A stretch of DNA of 64,000 nucleotides from Gemmatimonadales bacterium (GCA_025927545.1 JAICLE010000001.1:1-64000), one strand, 5' to 3'; shown: positions 1 through 9,099, counted from the stretch's first letter. Numbers and translations are program-made. Notes: generated from the letters alone by a model not told the origin.

Positions 1-2
1 AG

Positions 3-83
3 CCCGCCCCATGGGAGAGCGAGGTGAGTCGGAGTCTGGGCTTCGGGGCCGCCGTGGCGTCGGTCATGCTCGTTGGGGAATAG
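3..83 (+). CDS. C-terminal fragment of an upstream gene (partial)
   Basis: An open frame enters from the left edge and stops at TAG 81-83. Its last residues (GFGAAVASVMLVGE) are hydrophobic and compatible with the end of a membrane protein, but only 26 residues are visible and the family cannot be named. It would end 26 bp before the NicO-type gene. It could equally be a chance open frame. Confidence 0.3.
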   Translation, partial: PAPWESEVSRSLGFGAAVASVMLVGE

Positions 84-109
84 GAGTGAACGGTGGTAGG
101 ATTCCGCCC

Positions 110-814
110 ATGTCGACCGATGCGATCGCCCTCGGCACGGCCGCCATGCTGGGCTTTCTCCACGCGCTGGAGGTGGACCACATGGTGGCTGTCACCACCT
201 TCGTCAGCCGGCGGCCGACGCCGGCCGCGGCGGTCCGGTTCGGCCTCAAGTGGGGAATCGGGCATTCCGTGGCCGTGCTCGCGGCGGGCGGGCTGCTGCT
301 CGCGACCGGCCTCCGCTGGCCGGCGCGCTACGATGCCCTGGGCGAGGCGCTCGTCGGCCTCATGCTCATCGGGCTGGGGAGCTGGGCCCTCGTCTCCGCA
401 CGGAAGTTACACCTGCACTCCCAGGAGGAACACGGGGGCCACGCGCACCTCCATGTGCACGGGAGCGCCGCGCCGCACGCCCACGCCCACGGCGCTGCGG
501 CCCCGGCGCGCGAGCCGCACGAGCATGGCGGGATCACGCTGGTCGGCCTGCTCCACGGGTTGGCCGGCAGCAGCGGCGTGGTGGCGCTCGTGCCCGTCAC
601 CATGATGGACCGGGTCGGCCTCGGCGCGGGCTATCTCACCTGCTTCGGCGCAGGGGTAACGCTGGCGATGGTGCTCTTCGCGCTTGTCGCCGCGCGGCTC
701 ATGCGCCGGGCGACGAGGGGCTCGCTCGTCTGGGGGCGTCGCGTGGTCCGGCTGGTGGGACTCTCCGGCCTGGCCGTGGGCGTGTGGTGGCTCCGCGCGG
801 CAGCGGGGGTGTAG
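110..814 (+). CDS. NicO/UreH-type nickel-cobalt transporter-like membrane protein
   Basis: A 234-residue polytopic membrane protein of the nickel/cobalt (NicO, HoxN, UreH-like) type, expected to move Ni2+ or Co2+ across the inner membrane. Helix I carries the family metal motif as HALEVDH near residues 17-23. A histidine-rich loop around residues 100-145 (HGGHAHLHVH, HAHAHG, HEHGG) precedes a second block (LLHGLAGSSG), followed by two more hydrophobic segments. I chose ATG 110 over the upstream in-frame start because the earlier 33 residues have no transporter character and a TAGGAT hexamer lies 7 bp before this ATG. No urease, hydrogenase or cobalamin gene lies nearby, so the metal is not determined. 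Confidence 0.8.
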   Translation: MSTDAIALGTAAMLGFLHALEVDHMVAVTTFVSRRPTPAAAVRFGLKWGIGHSVAVLAAGGLLLATGLRWPARYDALGEALVGLMLIGLGSWALVSARKLHLHSQEEHGGHAHLHVHGSAAPHAHAHGAAAPAREPHEHGGITLVGLLHGLAGSSGVVALVPVTMMDRVGLGAGYLTCFGAGVTLAMVLFALVAARLMRRATRGSLVWGRRVVRLVGLSGLAVGVWWLRAAAGV

Positions 815-815
815 T

Positions 816-1727
816 CTAGGTGCCGACCCAGACCAGCGCGCGGACAGCGATCAAGGCGCGCTCCTCCTGCGCCACGGTACCGAAGCTGCCATCCGCCCGC
901 TGACGCTCGGCCACCGCGGGCAGGGCGCGGTGGACGAGGGTCCGCGCGCCCGCGAGCCCGGTCGCGAGCAGCGCCTCGAGCGTGGCAAACATGTCCACGT
1001 GGGGCCAGCATCCGTCCACCCGCTGGTGCGAGGTCATGAGCGAGACCAGCGCCTCCACAGTCGGGTGATACCGTGGGCCGCCCAGCGCGAGCGCGTGCAA
1101 TCCGGCCACGATGACGTCCGGCGGGAAGAAACCGGTCCAGTCCCTCCACTGTTCCGCCAAAAGCTGCAGGCTCTCGAGGTGCTGCGCGATTGCCGGCCTG
1201 TCGCCCAGCCCGCTACGGAGCGCCGCCCTGAGCGCGAGACAACTGATGCCGAACCGCGCCGCCGGCTCCGCGCGAAACGCCTTGCCGTTGGGCAGGGTGA
1301 TCGGCGCGAGCCGCTGGCCCGGTGGCACCGCAGCGAAGAACCCGCGCAGCCAGTGCTCGCAGATGCGTTGGGCGTGCCGCACCCGATCGCATCCCTCACC
1401 GTAGGCCCCCGCACCCCCCTGTTGCCGCAGCACCCAGTCGAGCACCAGACGAACGTCCGGGTCGTCGGGTGGACGGCCCAGATCGAGCAGCTCGTGCGCA
1501 CGCCAGATCGTGGGCACGGCCGCTCCGCCTACGCTGCCGTCGGGCCGGAGCTCGGCCGCCATCGCGGCGGCGAGTTCGCGCGACAGCTCGCCGTCCTCTA
1601 CCGTCGCCGCCCCGAGCGCTCGCCGCGCCAGAACGCCCTGTCGGGTCTGGCGGGTGGCGAAATACAGCGCCAGCCGTTCGAGCGGCGTCGGGCTCACGGC
1701 GCGGGCGCTCAGGCCGGCACCTACCAC
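816..1727 (-). CDS. Squalene-cyclase/prenyltransferase-fold repeat protein
   Basis: A 303-residue protein with no signal peptide, built from alpha-hairpin repeats of the terpene cyclase/prenyltransferase (alpha-alpha toroid) type. Supporting motifs are RPDGSVGG near residue 60, RVDGCWPH near 240 and RQRADGSFG near 280, the spaced (Q)xxDGxW/F signature of these repeats. It is about half the length of a squalene-hopene cyclase and shows no DxDD catalytic motif, so cyclase activity is doubtful; a binding or scaffold role, or an uncharacterised enzyme, is possible. Its GTG start overlaps the stop of the upstream amidohydrolase by 7 bp, which indicates co-transcription and probably coupled translation. 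Confidence 0.6.
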   Translation of the reverse strand: MVGAGLSARAVSPTPLERLALYFATRQTRQGVLARRALGAATVEDGELSRELAAAMAAELRPDGSVGGAAVPTIWRAHELLDLGRPPDDPDVRLVLDWVLRQQGGAGAYGEGCDRVRHAQRICEHWLRGFFAAVPPGQRLAPITLPNGKAFRAEPAARFGISCLALRAALRSGLGDRPAIAQHLESLQLLAEQWRDWTGFFPPDVIVAGLHALALGGPRYHPTVEALVSLMTSHQRVDGCWPHVDMFATLEALLATGLAGARTLVHRALPAVAERQRADGSFGTVAQEERALIAVRALVWVGT

Positions 1728-3091
1728 GACCGACGGATCGAGTCGGCGGAGAACAGCACGCCGCGGGACATGACGCGGTCGATCGCGAGCGTATTCCCGA
1801 TGTCGGCGAGCGGATCCCGGGTGAGCACCACCAGGTCGGCCGCCTTGTGCGGGGCGATGATCCCGAGCGAATCGACGCCGAGGAGCAGCGCCCCGCTCCG
1901 GGTCGCGGCGGCGAGGGCGTCACGCGGGGAGAACCCCGCGTGCACCAGCAACGCCATCTCGCGATGCTCGCTGTAGCCCGGGATGAGCATCTGGTTGGAC
2001 GCGTCGGTGCCCGCGGCGATCGTGCCGCCCGCGGCCGCGAAGCGGCGAAGAAAAAGATCCTGCTGTGGCCGCGCCGCACGGAATGCCGCGAACTCCGCGG
2101 CCGTCCACCCCGCCCGCCGCACCATGTCCGGCACGTTCCAGCGCTGCTGCTGCAGCGCCGGCACGGCACGGAGCATCGTGTCCTGAAGCATCGCCGGATC
2201 GTCCAGCCGGCTGAAGGTGTCGTGCAGCACGAGCGTGGGAACCATGGTGACGTGCTCCCGGGCGAGGTCGGTCGCCACCCGGTCGAGGGCCGCGGAATCG
2301 AGTCCGGCCCAGCTCCGTTCGAAGGCGGTCCACCCCGGAAAGAAGCCCCGGTAGTGCGCCGCCATGATGGACGACGCGTCGGGCACGCATGACTCCGGCA
2401 CGCCGCTCAGGTGCTCGATGGACGAAATCCCCGCCGCCCCGGCCACGGCGGCGCTGGTCATGCCGAGGTGGCCGGCGACCCGCAGGTTGAAGGTGTTCGC
2501 CTCGTCGATGACGGCACGGAGCAGGGTCGGATCGATCCGGGTATAGACCTTCACGAGGTCGACGCCCGAGTTGACTAGGCGGTCCACGGCCTTCCGGGCC
2601 TCACGCGCGCTGCTGGCGCCGATCGCATCGGGGTACGTCGTGGGCAGGCCGTCGATCATGGCCCCTGCGCTGTAGATCCGCGGCCCGGGCAGGGCGCCGC
2701 GATTCACCCGGTCGCGGAGCCTGAGAATGGTGTCGAGGCTGCCGTGCAGATCGCGCACACTCGTCACCCCCCACGCCAGGTAGCGCGGGAGGGCCCACGG
2801 CTCGACGTGCGCGTGCGCGTCGATGAGGCCCGGGATGATCCATCGCCCGCGGAGCTCCACCTCCGCCGTACGCGGCGGGAGCTGGAAGCCGGCGCGGGTG
2901 CCGACCGATTCGATCCGTCCGGCCCGCACCACGATGGCCGCATCGGGCAGCGCCGGTCCACCGCTTCCGTCGATCAGCGTCGCACCGACGAGGGCCACGC
3001 CGTCGGTGGTTCCGCGGCGGCAGCCCGCGAGCAGGCCGATCGCCAGCAGCAGCGACGCGGTGGCGGACGCGGGACAACGGCTGAGGCTCAT
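1721..3091 (-). CDS. Secreted amidohydrolase lipoprotein (imidazolonepropionase-like)
   Basis: A 456-residue metal-dependent hydrolase. The N-terminus is a lipoprotein signal (IGLLAGC lipobox, Cys about residue 24), so the enzyme is probably anchored outside the inner membrane. The first metal motif is HAHVE after GLID, a further metal-binding His lies in VAGHLGM, and GTDASNQML near residue 365 supplies the late catalytic Asp. This arrangement belongs to the amidohydrolase superfamily that includes imidazolonepropionase and prolidase-like enzymes; such lipoproteins often cleave peptides or cyclic amides, but the substrate cannot be read from sequence. It is the first gene of a two-gene unit with the cyclase-fold protein and is divergent from the GH15 gene. 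Confidence 0.85.
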   Translation of the reverse strand: MSLSRCPASATASLLLAIGLLAGCRRGTTDGVALVGATLIDGSGGPALPDAAIVVRAGRIESVGTRAGFQLPPRTAEVELRGRWIIPGLIDAHAHVEPWALPRYLAWGVTSVRDLHGSLDTILRLRDRVNRGALPGPRIYSAGAMIDGLPTTYPDAIGASSAREARKAVDRLVNSGVDLVKVYTRIDPTLLRAVIDEANTFNLRVAGHLGMTSAAVAGAAGISSIEHLSGVPESCVPDASSIMAAHYRGFFPGWTAFERSWAGLDSAALDRVATDLAREHVTMVPTLVLHDTFSRLDDPAMLQDTMLRAVPALQQQRWNVPDMVRRAGWTAAEFAAFRAARPQQDLFLRRFAAAGGTIAAGTDASNQMLIPGYSEHREMALLVHAGFSPRDALAAATRSGALLLGVDSLGIIAPHKAADLVVLTRDPLADIGNTLAIDRVMSRGVLFSADSIRRSW

Positions 3092-3165
3092 GTGTAGGCG
3101 GGTTGAGAGGGTGTAGCAAGGTGGGGCGGCGGCCCGGCCCGTGCAAGATCCGCGTGAGGCCGCAT

Positions 3166-3171
3166 TATACT
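3166..3171 (+). promoter_or_regulatory. -10 element of a leaderless promoter (GH15 gene)
   Basis: TATACT ends 6 bp before ATG 3178 and there is no Shine-Dalgarno in between, so transcription should begin at or within a base or two of the start codon. Confidence 0.65.
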
Positions 3172-3177
3172 TGGGCG

Positions 3178-5031
3178 ATGACGGACGTCAGCGTCGGATC
3201 GCCCTCGGATGCGGCCGAGCCCCGCCTCGCCCCGCCCCGGCCCCAGCCGATCTCCGATTACGGCCTGATCGGAGACATGCGCACCGCCGCACTGATTGGC
3301 CTCGACGGCGCGATCGACTGGTGCTGTCTCCCCCAGTTCGACAGCGGCAGCGTCTTCGCCGCGCTGCTCGATCCCGAGCGCGGCGGCACCTGGTCAGTGC
3401 GCCCCCGCGGCGAGTGGACCTCTACTCAGCGTTATCTCCCCCGGACCAATATCCTCGAGACGACGTTCCGCGCGCCGAAGGGCGTGGTCGTCGTCACCGA
3501 CTTCATGCCGGTCGACGAGGATGGGCGACCATCCGGTCCGCATCCCGAGATCCACCGGCACCTGCGCTGCACCCGCGGTCAGGTGCCGATGCAGATGACC
3601 TTCATGCCACGCTTCGAGTACGGCGCGCGGACTACCCGGCTCGAGTCGCTCCGCGCGGGCCTCTTCGCGACCGACCGGACCGATCAGGTGCTGACGCTGT
3701 CCAGCGCGGTGCCGTTCGAGTGGGTGGTCGAGCAGTCCACCGCCACGGCGGCGTTCACCCTCGAAAAGGGCGAGGCCCGCTGGATGGTGCTGCGGTACGA
3801 TGACGACGATATCCACCCAGTGGACCGCTACGAGAGCGCCCGCAAGCTCGACATCACCGCCGCGTTCTGGGCGCGCTGGGCCGCCGGCGTGCGCTACACC
3901 GGACCGTTCCGCGGGATGGTCAAGCGCTCGGCGCTGGTGCTCAAGCTGCTCACCCACGCCGAGACCGGCGCGATCATCGCCGCGCCGACCACGTCACTGC
4001 CGGAGACGATCGGGGGGATCCGGAACTGGGACTACCGCTTCGTCTGGCTGCGCGATGCCGCATTCACGCTGGCCGCCCTGGACGCGGTGGGGCACCGGCG
4101 CGAGGCCGACGCCTTCATGCGCTTTCTGAAGAAGATCTCCCGGCACGAGGGCGGCGGTCACCTGCAGATCATGTACGGCATCGATGGCCGGCGCGACCTC
4201 GTCGAGCGTCAGCTCGATCACCTGTCCGGCTATCGCGGCTCACGGCCGGTGCGCGTAGGCAACGGCGCGGTCGGGCAGTTGCAGCTCGACGTTTACGGCG
4301 AGGTGCTCGAGACCGCCGACATCTGGCGGCGCAACCACGAGATGACCGAGGGCACCTGGCGGGTCCTGCGCGGCCTGGTGGATTGGGTCAGCAAGAACTG
4401 GCACCTTCCCGACTCGAGCATCTGGGAAGTACGAGGAGAGGTCCGGCACTACGTCTTCAGCAAGGTGATGAGCTGGGTGGCGCTCGACCGTGGGATCCGG
4501 ATGGCGGACGAGCTCGGCCTGGAGTCCAACGGGGGCGACTGGCGGGCCCAGCGCGACGCACTCCACGCGGAGATCATGGACCGAGGCTGGAGCGAGCGGC
4601 ACCAGTCGTTTACCCAGGCCTACGATGACGACGCGCTCGACGCCGCGACGCTTGCCATTCCCATGGTCCGCTTCCTCCCCTGGAACCACCCCCGGGTACA
4701 CGCCACCGTGCACGCCGTGGCCCGCGAGCTCACCAGTGCGGACGGGGAACTCGTCTACCGCTACCGGCACCCGGACGGCCTGGAGGGGGACGAGGGGGCG
4801 TTCTCGATCTGTACGTTCTGGCTGGCCCAGGCGCTGACGATGATCGGCGAGCGCGAACGGGCCGAGCGAGTGTTCCGCCGGATGTTGCGCCACGCCAACC
4901 ACGTCGGGCTCTACTCCGAGGAGATCGACCCGGTGTCCGGCGAATTCCTGGGCAACTTCCCCCAGGCATTCACCCACATCGCGCTGATCAACTGCGCCGC
5001 CGCCCTGGCTCGAACCCGACCCGTCGGCTAG
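3178..5031 (+). CDS. Glycoside hydrolase family 15 protein (glucoamylase/trehalase-like)
   Basis: A 617-residue cytoplasmic protein without a signal peptide. The N-terminus (ISDYGLIGD, LDGAIDWCCLPQFDS) is the super-sandwich domain typical of bacterial GH15 enzymes; the (alpha/alpha)6 catalytic barrel begins near residue 275 (GGIRNWDYRFVWLRDAAF). A later block (EGDEGAFSICTFWL, then SEEIDPVSGEFLGNFPQAF) holds acidic residues expected at the active site. Actinobacterial and Gemmatimonadota relatives are annotated as glucoamylase or trehalase, hydrolysing alpha-glucosides by inversion. ATG 3178 is preferred to the in-frame ATG 25 codons upstream because the -10 element lies between them. It is divergent from the amidohydrolase. 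Confidence 0.9.
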   Translation: MTDVSVGSPSDAAEPRLAPPRPQPISDYGLIGDMRTAALIGLDGAIDWCCLPQFDSGSVFAALLDPERGGTWSVRPRGEWTSTQRYLPRTNILETTFRAPKGVVVVTDFMPVDEDGRPSGPHPEIHRHLRCTRGQVPMQMTFMPRFEYGARTTRLESLRAGLFATDRTDQVLTLSSAVPFEWVVEQSTATAAFTLEKGEARWMVLRYDDDDIHPVDRYESARKLDITAAFWARWAAGVRYTGPFRGMVKRSALVLKLLTHAETGAIIAAPTTSLPETIGGIRNWDYRFVWLRDAAFTLAALDAVGHRREADAFMRFLKKISRHEGGGHLQIMYGIDGRRDLVERQLDHLSGYRGSRPVRVGNGAVGQLQLDVYGEVLETADIWRRNHEMTEGTWRVLRGLVDWVSKNWHLPDSSIWEVRGEVRHYVFSKVMSWVALDRGIRMADELGLESNGGDWRAQRDALHAEIMDRGWSERHQSFTQAYDDDALDAATLAIPMVRFLPWNHPRVHATVHAVARELTSADGELVYRYRHPDGLEGDEGAFSICTFWLAQALTMIGERERAERVFRRMLRHANHVGLYSEEIDPVSGEFLGNFPQAFTHIALINCAAALARTRPVG

Positions 5032-5059
5032 GCTGGCGGTGCGGTCGGCCGGCGTCCGC

Positions 5060-5482
5060 TCAACGGCTGCGTCTGCTCCGCTTCGCGGCTTTCCGGGAGG
5101 CCTTCCTCGCGCCTTTCCTGGGTGACTTCTTCGCCGACTTCTTCGCCGTCTTCTTTGCACCCTTGGCGGGCCGCTTGGCGGTTTTCCGGGCGGCCTTCTT
5201 CATCGGAGCCTTCTTCGTGGGCTTCTTGGCTGTCTTCCTGGCTGCCTTCTTCGTCGACTTCTTGGACGCTTTCTTGGCCGATTTCCTGGGCGATGTCCGT
5301 TCGGACGAGCGCGAGGTGTCCCGCTGAGGCCTGGCAGCGGGTTCGCTGCTGCGCGGGGGCGCCGATTCCCCGGGCGAAGGGGCGACCGGGGGTGCGGACG
5401 GGGCCGGAGGGTACTCGATCGGCAGGGGATCCATCCAGCCGGACCCGGACCAGCCCATCTCCATATAATGAAGCTCGGCCAT
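5060..5482 (-). CDS. Lysine/alanine-rich histone-H1-like DNA-binding protein
   Basis: A 140-residue protein in two parts: an acidic/proline-rich N-terminus of about 55 residues (MAELHYMEMGW, IEYPPAP) and a C-terminal half made of degenerate KKAxKK, ARKTAKK and KKSPRK units ending in RSRRSR. This composition matches bacterial H1-like nucleoid proteins that bind DNA through an unstructured basic tail. ATG 5482 was chosen because GGAGGG lies 7 bp upstream; a longer in-frame start lacks one. The gene converges on the GH15 gene. Function is inferred from composition only. Confidence 0.75.
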   Translation of the reverse strand: MAELHYMEMGWSGSGWMDPLPIEYPPAPSAPPVAPSPGESAPPRSSEPAARPQRDTSRSSERTSPRKSAKKASKKSTKKAARKTAKKPTKKAPMKKAARKTAKRPAKGAKKTAKKSAKKSPRKGARKASRKAAKRSRRSR

Positions 5483-5557
5483 TTCGCTCCCTCCGATGGA
5501 AAGTGACCCGCAACCGGCTCCCGCTGGCGTGGCGCACAGGTGCCGGTCCACGATTCA

Positions 5558-5563
5558 GATATA
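5558..5563 (-). promoter_or_regulatory. Candidate -10 for the H1-like gene
   Basis: On the minus strand the hexamer reads TATATC in an AT-rich patch about 75 bp upstream of ATG 5482. No good -35 at standard spacing is visible. Confidence 0.3.
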
Positions 5564-5565
5564 AC

Positions 5566-5590
5566 TTGCACATCTTCAGGGCTTGTGCAA
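5566..5590. promoter_or_regulatory. Perfect inverted repeat, likely operator
   Basis: TTGCACA (5566-5572) and TGTGCAA (5584-5590) are exact inverted 7-mers separated by 11 bp, just upstream of the H1-like gene's candidate -10 and inside the 340-bp divergent region shared with the Ig-like surface protein. Spacing and symmetry suit a dimeric regulator; there is no T-run, so it is not a terminator. Confidence 0.45.
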
Positions 5591-5779
5591 GGCTCGGACG
5601 CCACGCGCTCGCCGTCGAACGGCGGCTGGCGGTCGTCGGCCTGCGGGCATTGGATCCCGGGTCGATGCGCGCGGTGACTCCTTCTACAACTGACTGTGAT
5701 ACAAGGGCTTGCATCGGCCGCCAGCCAACCGGACTCAGCCGGGGCTTCGCGTCACCATGCGACCGCGCGGGGCGTGCGC

Positions 5780-5785
5780 TATACT
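5780..5785 (+). promoter_or_regulatory. -10 element of the Ig-like surface protein gene
   Basis: TATACT followed by TTAGC resembles the -10 at 3166. A start about 7 bp downstream gives a leader of roughly 35-70 nt depending on which GTG is used. It lies downstream of the ATG codons at 5709 and 5757, ruling those out as starts if this promoter is used. Confidence 0.5.
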
Positions 5786-5858
5786 TAGCTCGCGACACAC
5801 CCCCACTCTCTGGACACAACTGCCGGTGAGATCTCCCCGACTCGAAGCGGACCGCATC

Positions 5859-8048
5859 GTGCCGCGGCCACGGGTGTGGCCGGCCGCGGCACTGGCCTGT
5901 GCCGCTGCCCTCGGCATTCCCGGCGCTGCGGTCGCGCAGAGCGCCCTCGAAGTCCAGGTCACTCCCGAGACGATGACGCTGGCCGTCGGCGAGCGGCAAC
6001 CGATCTTTGCCGCGGCCTACGACAAGCACGGAAACCTGATCGCGTCCGCCCGATTTGCCTTCCGGAGCTCCGATACCACGATCGCCCGCGTCTCCCGTGA
6101 GGGTGCGGTGCAGGGGGTCGCGCCGGGTCTGGCCAAGATCGAGGCGCGCCTGCAGGGGAGGCGGGCGTCGGTCGCCGTGCTCATCACGGGCGCCACCGCT
6201 CCCCAGCCCGGAGGGTCGGACGCCGGCACGCTGTTGACCCTCGATCCCGCCACCGCACTCCTGCTGCCGGGCGAAAGCATCCGCCTGACGCCGCAGGCCC
6301 TGAGCGACGACAGCGTCTCGCCGACTCTCGGGCATGTGACCTGGAAGTCGCTCAAGCCCGAGGTCGCGACGGTGGATTCCGAAGGCGTCGTGCTGGGAGT
6401 GGCGCCGGGCAGGAGCATCGTCCAGGCCATGACCGCGGCCGGCCTCATGGCCACCGCGCCGGTGGCCGTGGAGCCGGCGGCGATCGAACTCACCGCTTCA
6501 GGCGCGGTGCTCGCGCCGGAGGAGGCAGACACGCTGCACGTGCGTGTGCCCGCGCAGAACAACCGGGAACTCACCTCCGGCCTGCAGTGGCGCTCGGCCG
6601 ACACCGCCGTGGCCGCTGTCGGCCCCACCGGTGTGGTGCAGGCGCACGGCCCGGGCCGCACCGAAATCGTGGTCCTGGGCTTCGGGCAGGAGCGGCGGGC
6701 GACGGTGAAGGTCCACCGGCTTCCGCAGACACTGGTCGTGTCCCCCAAGCCGGTGGCTGACGCAATCCAACTGCCGGTAAAGGGGACGCGGCAGTTCAGC
6801 GCGGTCGCCGAAGCGGCCGACTCGACGCCTATCCCGGAGGCGCGGATCACTTGGGAGCTGGGTGACTCGGTCCATGCCGGGTTCGACCCCGCTGCCGGCG
6901 TCCTGACGGCGCGCGACACGGGCATTACGACGCTCACCGCGCGGCTCCGCGGCTTCGAGCCCGTGGTCTGGCACGTCCAGGTGGTGCCCGGCCTGCTGCG
7001 CCTGGACCGGCAGCGGCTCGCCCTCGGTCCGGGCGACCGGACCACGCTCCAGGCGCAGCTCACCGGGGACGGCGGCAGGACCATCGGGCCGGCGGCCGGG
7101 GTGGAGTGGGCCAGCAACCGGCCCGAGGTCGCGGCCGTGGCGGCGGGCGAGGTGCGCGCTGTAAGTCCCGGGCACGCGGTCGTGTCGGCCACGGCACCGT
7201 GGGGAACCGTGGCGACTGCCGACATTTACGTGACCGCGGACCTGCTCGTGGCGTCCGATCGCGGCGGCTCCTTTGGGCTGTACCAGCTCCGATCCAACAC
7301 CCCCGACGCCCTGCTGCCGGTGCTGGTGGACGGCGGCGGCAACGTGCAGGGGGTCCGCTCACCCGACCGCACTAGGATCGCGTTCAGCTCGAACCGCGCC
7401 GGCAGCTACGACCTCTACGTGATGGATGCCGACGGCGTGAATCCGCACCGGATCACGGCCGATCCCGGCGTCGAAGGTGAGCCGGCGTGGACGCCGGATG
7501 GGCGGCGCATCATCTTCGTCGCCACCTCCGAGACCGGCACCCCGCAACTCGCCGGCATCCGCCCCGACGGCACGGATCAGGTGGCTCTCACCAGTTCCGC
7601 CGGAGGGAACCGGGCGCCCGCTGTATCACCCGACGGCAAGCGGATCGCGTTCATATCGACCCGCGACGGCAATCCGGAACTCTACGAGGTGAGCATCGCC
7701 GGCGGCGAGGCCCGCCGCCTCACCCGGACATCGGATCGGGAGGGCAGCCCCCGCTACCTGCCCAATGGCGATCTGCTGTTCCTGGTGGATAAGGGTGGCA
7801 GCGCGCGTGTCATGCGCCTGCCGGCCGGCAGCGACTCGGCGATGCCGCTGCTGCGAATCGACCAGCCGGTGGTCGCCTTCGACGTGTCGCATGACGGTGA
7901 GCGCATCGCGTACGTCGCCGGAAAGGTCGCCGACGCAGGCAAGGGCAGATCCAGTTTGACGCTCCGCATCCAGGCGCTGGCCGCCGGCAGCCCGCCGCTG
8001 CTCGTTCCGCTCCAGCCGGGCGAGCAGGTGATGAGCCCCAGCTTCTGA
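5859..8048 (+). CDS. Secreted Ig-like (BIG2) repeat and TolB-type propeller protein
   Basis: A 729-residue exported protein. After a signal peptide ending AAVAQ, several bacterial Ig-like domains follow (about residues 30-465), each with the signature of a xxVASVDSxGVVxGVAPG strand-loop: examples are ATVDSEGVVLGVAPG and AAVGPTGVVQAHGPG. The C-terminal 270 residues form a WD40-like/TolB propeller (RIAFSSNRAGSYDLY, VSPDGKRIAFISTRDGNPELYEV). Such architecture suits a periplasmic or surface binding protein. Two GTG starts are possible; 5859 gives a classical signal peptide (MPRPRVWP), 5826 adds 11 residues. It ends 13 bp before the MDR gene. Confidence 0.8.
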   Translation: MPRPRVWPAAALACAAALGIPGAAVAQSALEVQVTPETMTLAVGERQPIFAAAYDKHGNLIASARFAFRSSDTTIARVSREGAVQGVAPGLAKIEARLQGRRASVAVLITGATAPQPGGSDAGTLLTLDPATALLLPGESIRLTPQALSDDSVSPTLGHVTWKSLKPEVATVDSEGVVLGVAPGRSIVQAMTAAGLMATAPVAVEPAAIELTASGAVLAPEEADTLHVRVPAQNNRELTSGLQWRSADTAVAAVGPTGVVQAHGPGRTEIVVLGFGQERRATVKVHRLPQTLVVSPKPVADAIQLPVKGTRQFSAVAEAADSTPIPEARITWELGDSVHAGFDPAAGVLTARDTGITTLTARLRGFEPVVWHVQVVPGLLRLDRQRLALGPGDRTTLQAQLTGDGGRTIGPAAGVEWASNRPEVAAVAAGEVRAVSPGHAVVSATAPWGTVATADIYVTADLLVASDRGGSFGLYQLRSNTPDALLPVLVDGGGNVQGVRSPDRTRIAFSSNRAGSYDLYVMDADGVNPHRITADPGVEGEPAWTPDGRRIIFVATSETGTPQLAGIRPDGTDQVALTSSAGGNRAPAVSPDGKRIAFISTRDGNPELYEVSIAGGEARRLTRTSDREGSPRYLPNGDLLFLVDKGGSARVMRLPAGSDSAMPLLRIDQPVVAFDVSHDGERIAYVAGKVADAGKGRSSLTLRIQALAAGSPPLLVPLQPGEQVMSPSF

Positions 8049-8061
8049 GCGCGCTCGATCG

Positions 8062-9099
8062 GTGAGAGCCCTCGCGCTCGACGCGGTCGGCGGGCTGGAG
8101 CATCTGGCGGTGCACGAGCTGCCGCGGCCGGAGCTCTCGACTCCGCATGACGTGCGGGTGCGGGTCCATGCGGCGGCGCTCAACCGTCTCGATCTCTTCG
8201 TCGCGGACGGCCTGCCCGGCGTGGCGCTCACCTTCCCTCATATCGTCGGCGCTGATGGTGCGGGCATCGTGGACGCGGTCGGATCGGCGGTCTGGCAGGT
8301 CCGGCTCGGCGACCGGGTGATGTGGAATCCGGGTCTCTCCTGCGGACGGTGCGCCGAGTGTATGGCCGGCGAGGAGTCGCTCTGCGGATCGTTCCGCGTC
8401 CTGGGCGAGCACCGATCGGGCAGCGCTGCGGACTACCTGGTCCTGCCCGCCGAAAACCTGGCCCTGGTGCCGCCCGGAATGCCGTGGGCCGAAGCGGCGG
8501 CGTTCTCCCTGGCCACGCTCACGGCCTGGCGGATGCTGACCACCCGGTCGGCGCTTCAGGCCGGGGAGACGGTGCTGATCTGGGGAATCGGCGGCGGAGT
8601 CTCGATGGCGGCGCTTCAGGTGGCGCACCTCCTGGGCGCCCGTGCGATCGTCACCAGTGCCTCCGATGCCAAGCTCGAGGTCGCCCGAAGCCGAGGCGCG
8701 GCCGAGACGATCAATCACGCCAGCGCGGATGTCGTGGCCGAGGTTCGCCGGCTGACGGGCGGCCTCGGCGCCGACGTCGTGGTGGACAGCATTGGTGAAG
8801 CGCGCTGGCAGCAGTCGCTCCGGGCGCTTCGCCGCGGCGGTCGCCTCACGGTGTGCGGCGCCACGACGGGTCCGGCGGTCACGCTCGACCTGCGCCGGCT
8901 CTTCTGGCGTCAGTGGAGCCTGCTCGGTTCGACGCTCGGCAGCCGCCGCGAGTACGCCGAGATCGTGCGGCTGGCGCATCAGGGGCGCCTGTGGCCGGTG
9001 GTGGACCAGGTGGTCCCGTTCGCCGATGGCCCCGCCGCGCTCGGCCGTCTGAGGCGCGGCGAGCAACTCGGGAAACTCGTGATCGAGGTGGCGACGTGA
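8062..9099 (+). CDS. Zinc-containing MDR alcohol dehydrogenase/quinone reductase
   Basis: A 345-residue cytoplasmic medium-chain dehydrogenase/reductase. The N-terminal GroES-like domain includes NRLDLFV and the structural-zinc loop CGRCAECMAGEESLC with four cysteines (about residues 94-108). The nucleotide-binding domain shows GIGGGVSMAAL (about 174-184) and ends KLVIEVAT. The catalytic-zinc Cys of classical alcohol dehydrogenases is replaced (NRLD), as in quinone-reductase-like members, so NADPH-dependent reduction of an enal or quinone is likelier than alcohol oxidation. The GTG start follows the surface-protein stop by 13 bp, and the stop overlaps the next GTG, making a probable three-gene operon. 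Confidence 0.85.
   Translation: MRALALDAVGGLEHLAVHELPRPELSTPHDVRVRVHAAALNRLDLFVADGLPGVALTFPHIVGADGAGIVDAVGSAVWQVRLGDRVMWNPGLSCGRCAECMAGEESLCGSFRVLGEHRSGSAADYLVLPAENLALVPPGMPWAEAAAFSLATLTAWRMLTTRSALQAGETVLIWGIGGGVSMAALQVAHLLGARAIVTSASDAKLEVARSRGAAETINHASADVVAEVRRLTGGLGADVVVDSIGEARWQQSLRALRRGGRLTVCGATTGPAVTLDLRRLFWRQWSLLGSTLGSRREYAEIVRLAHQGRLWPVVDQVVPFADGPAALGRLRRGEQLGKLVIEVAT

Noticed and set aside
5566-5590. Intrinsic terminator
   Set aside because: Arms are only 7 bp, AT-containing, with no T-run, and the site is between divergent genes, so an operator is likelier.
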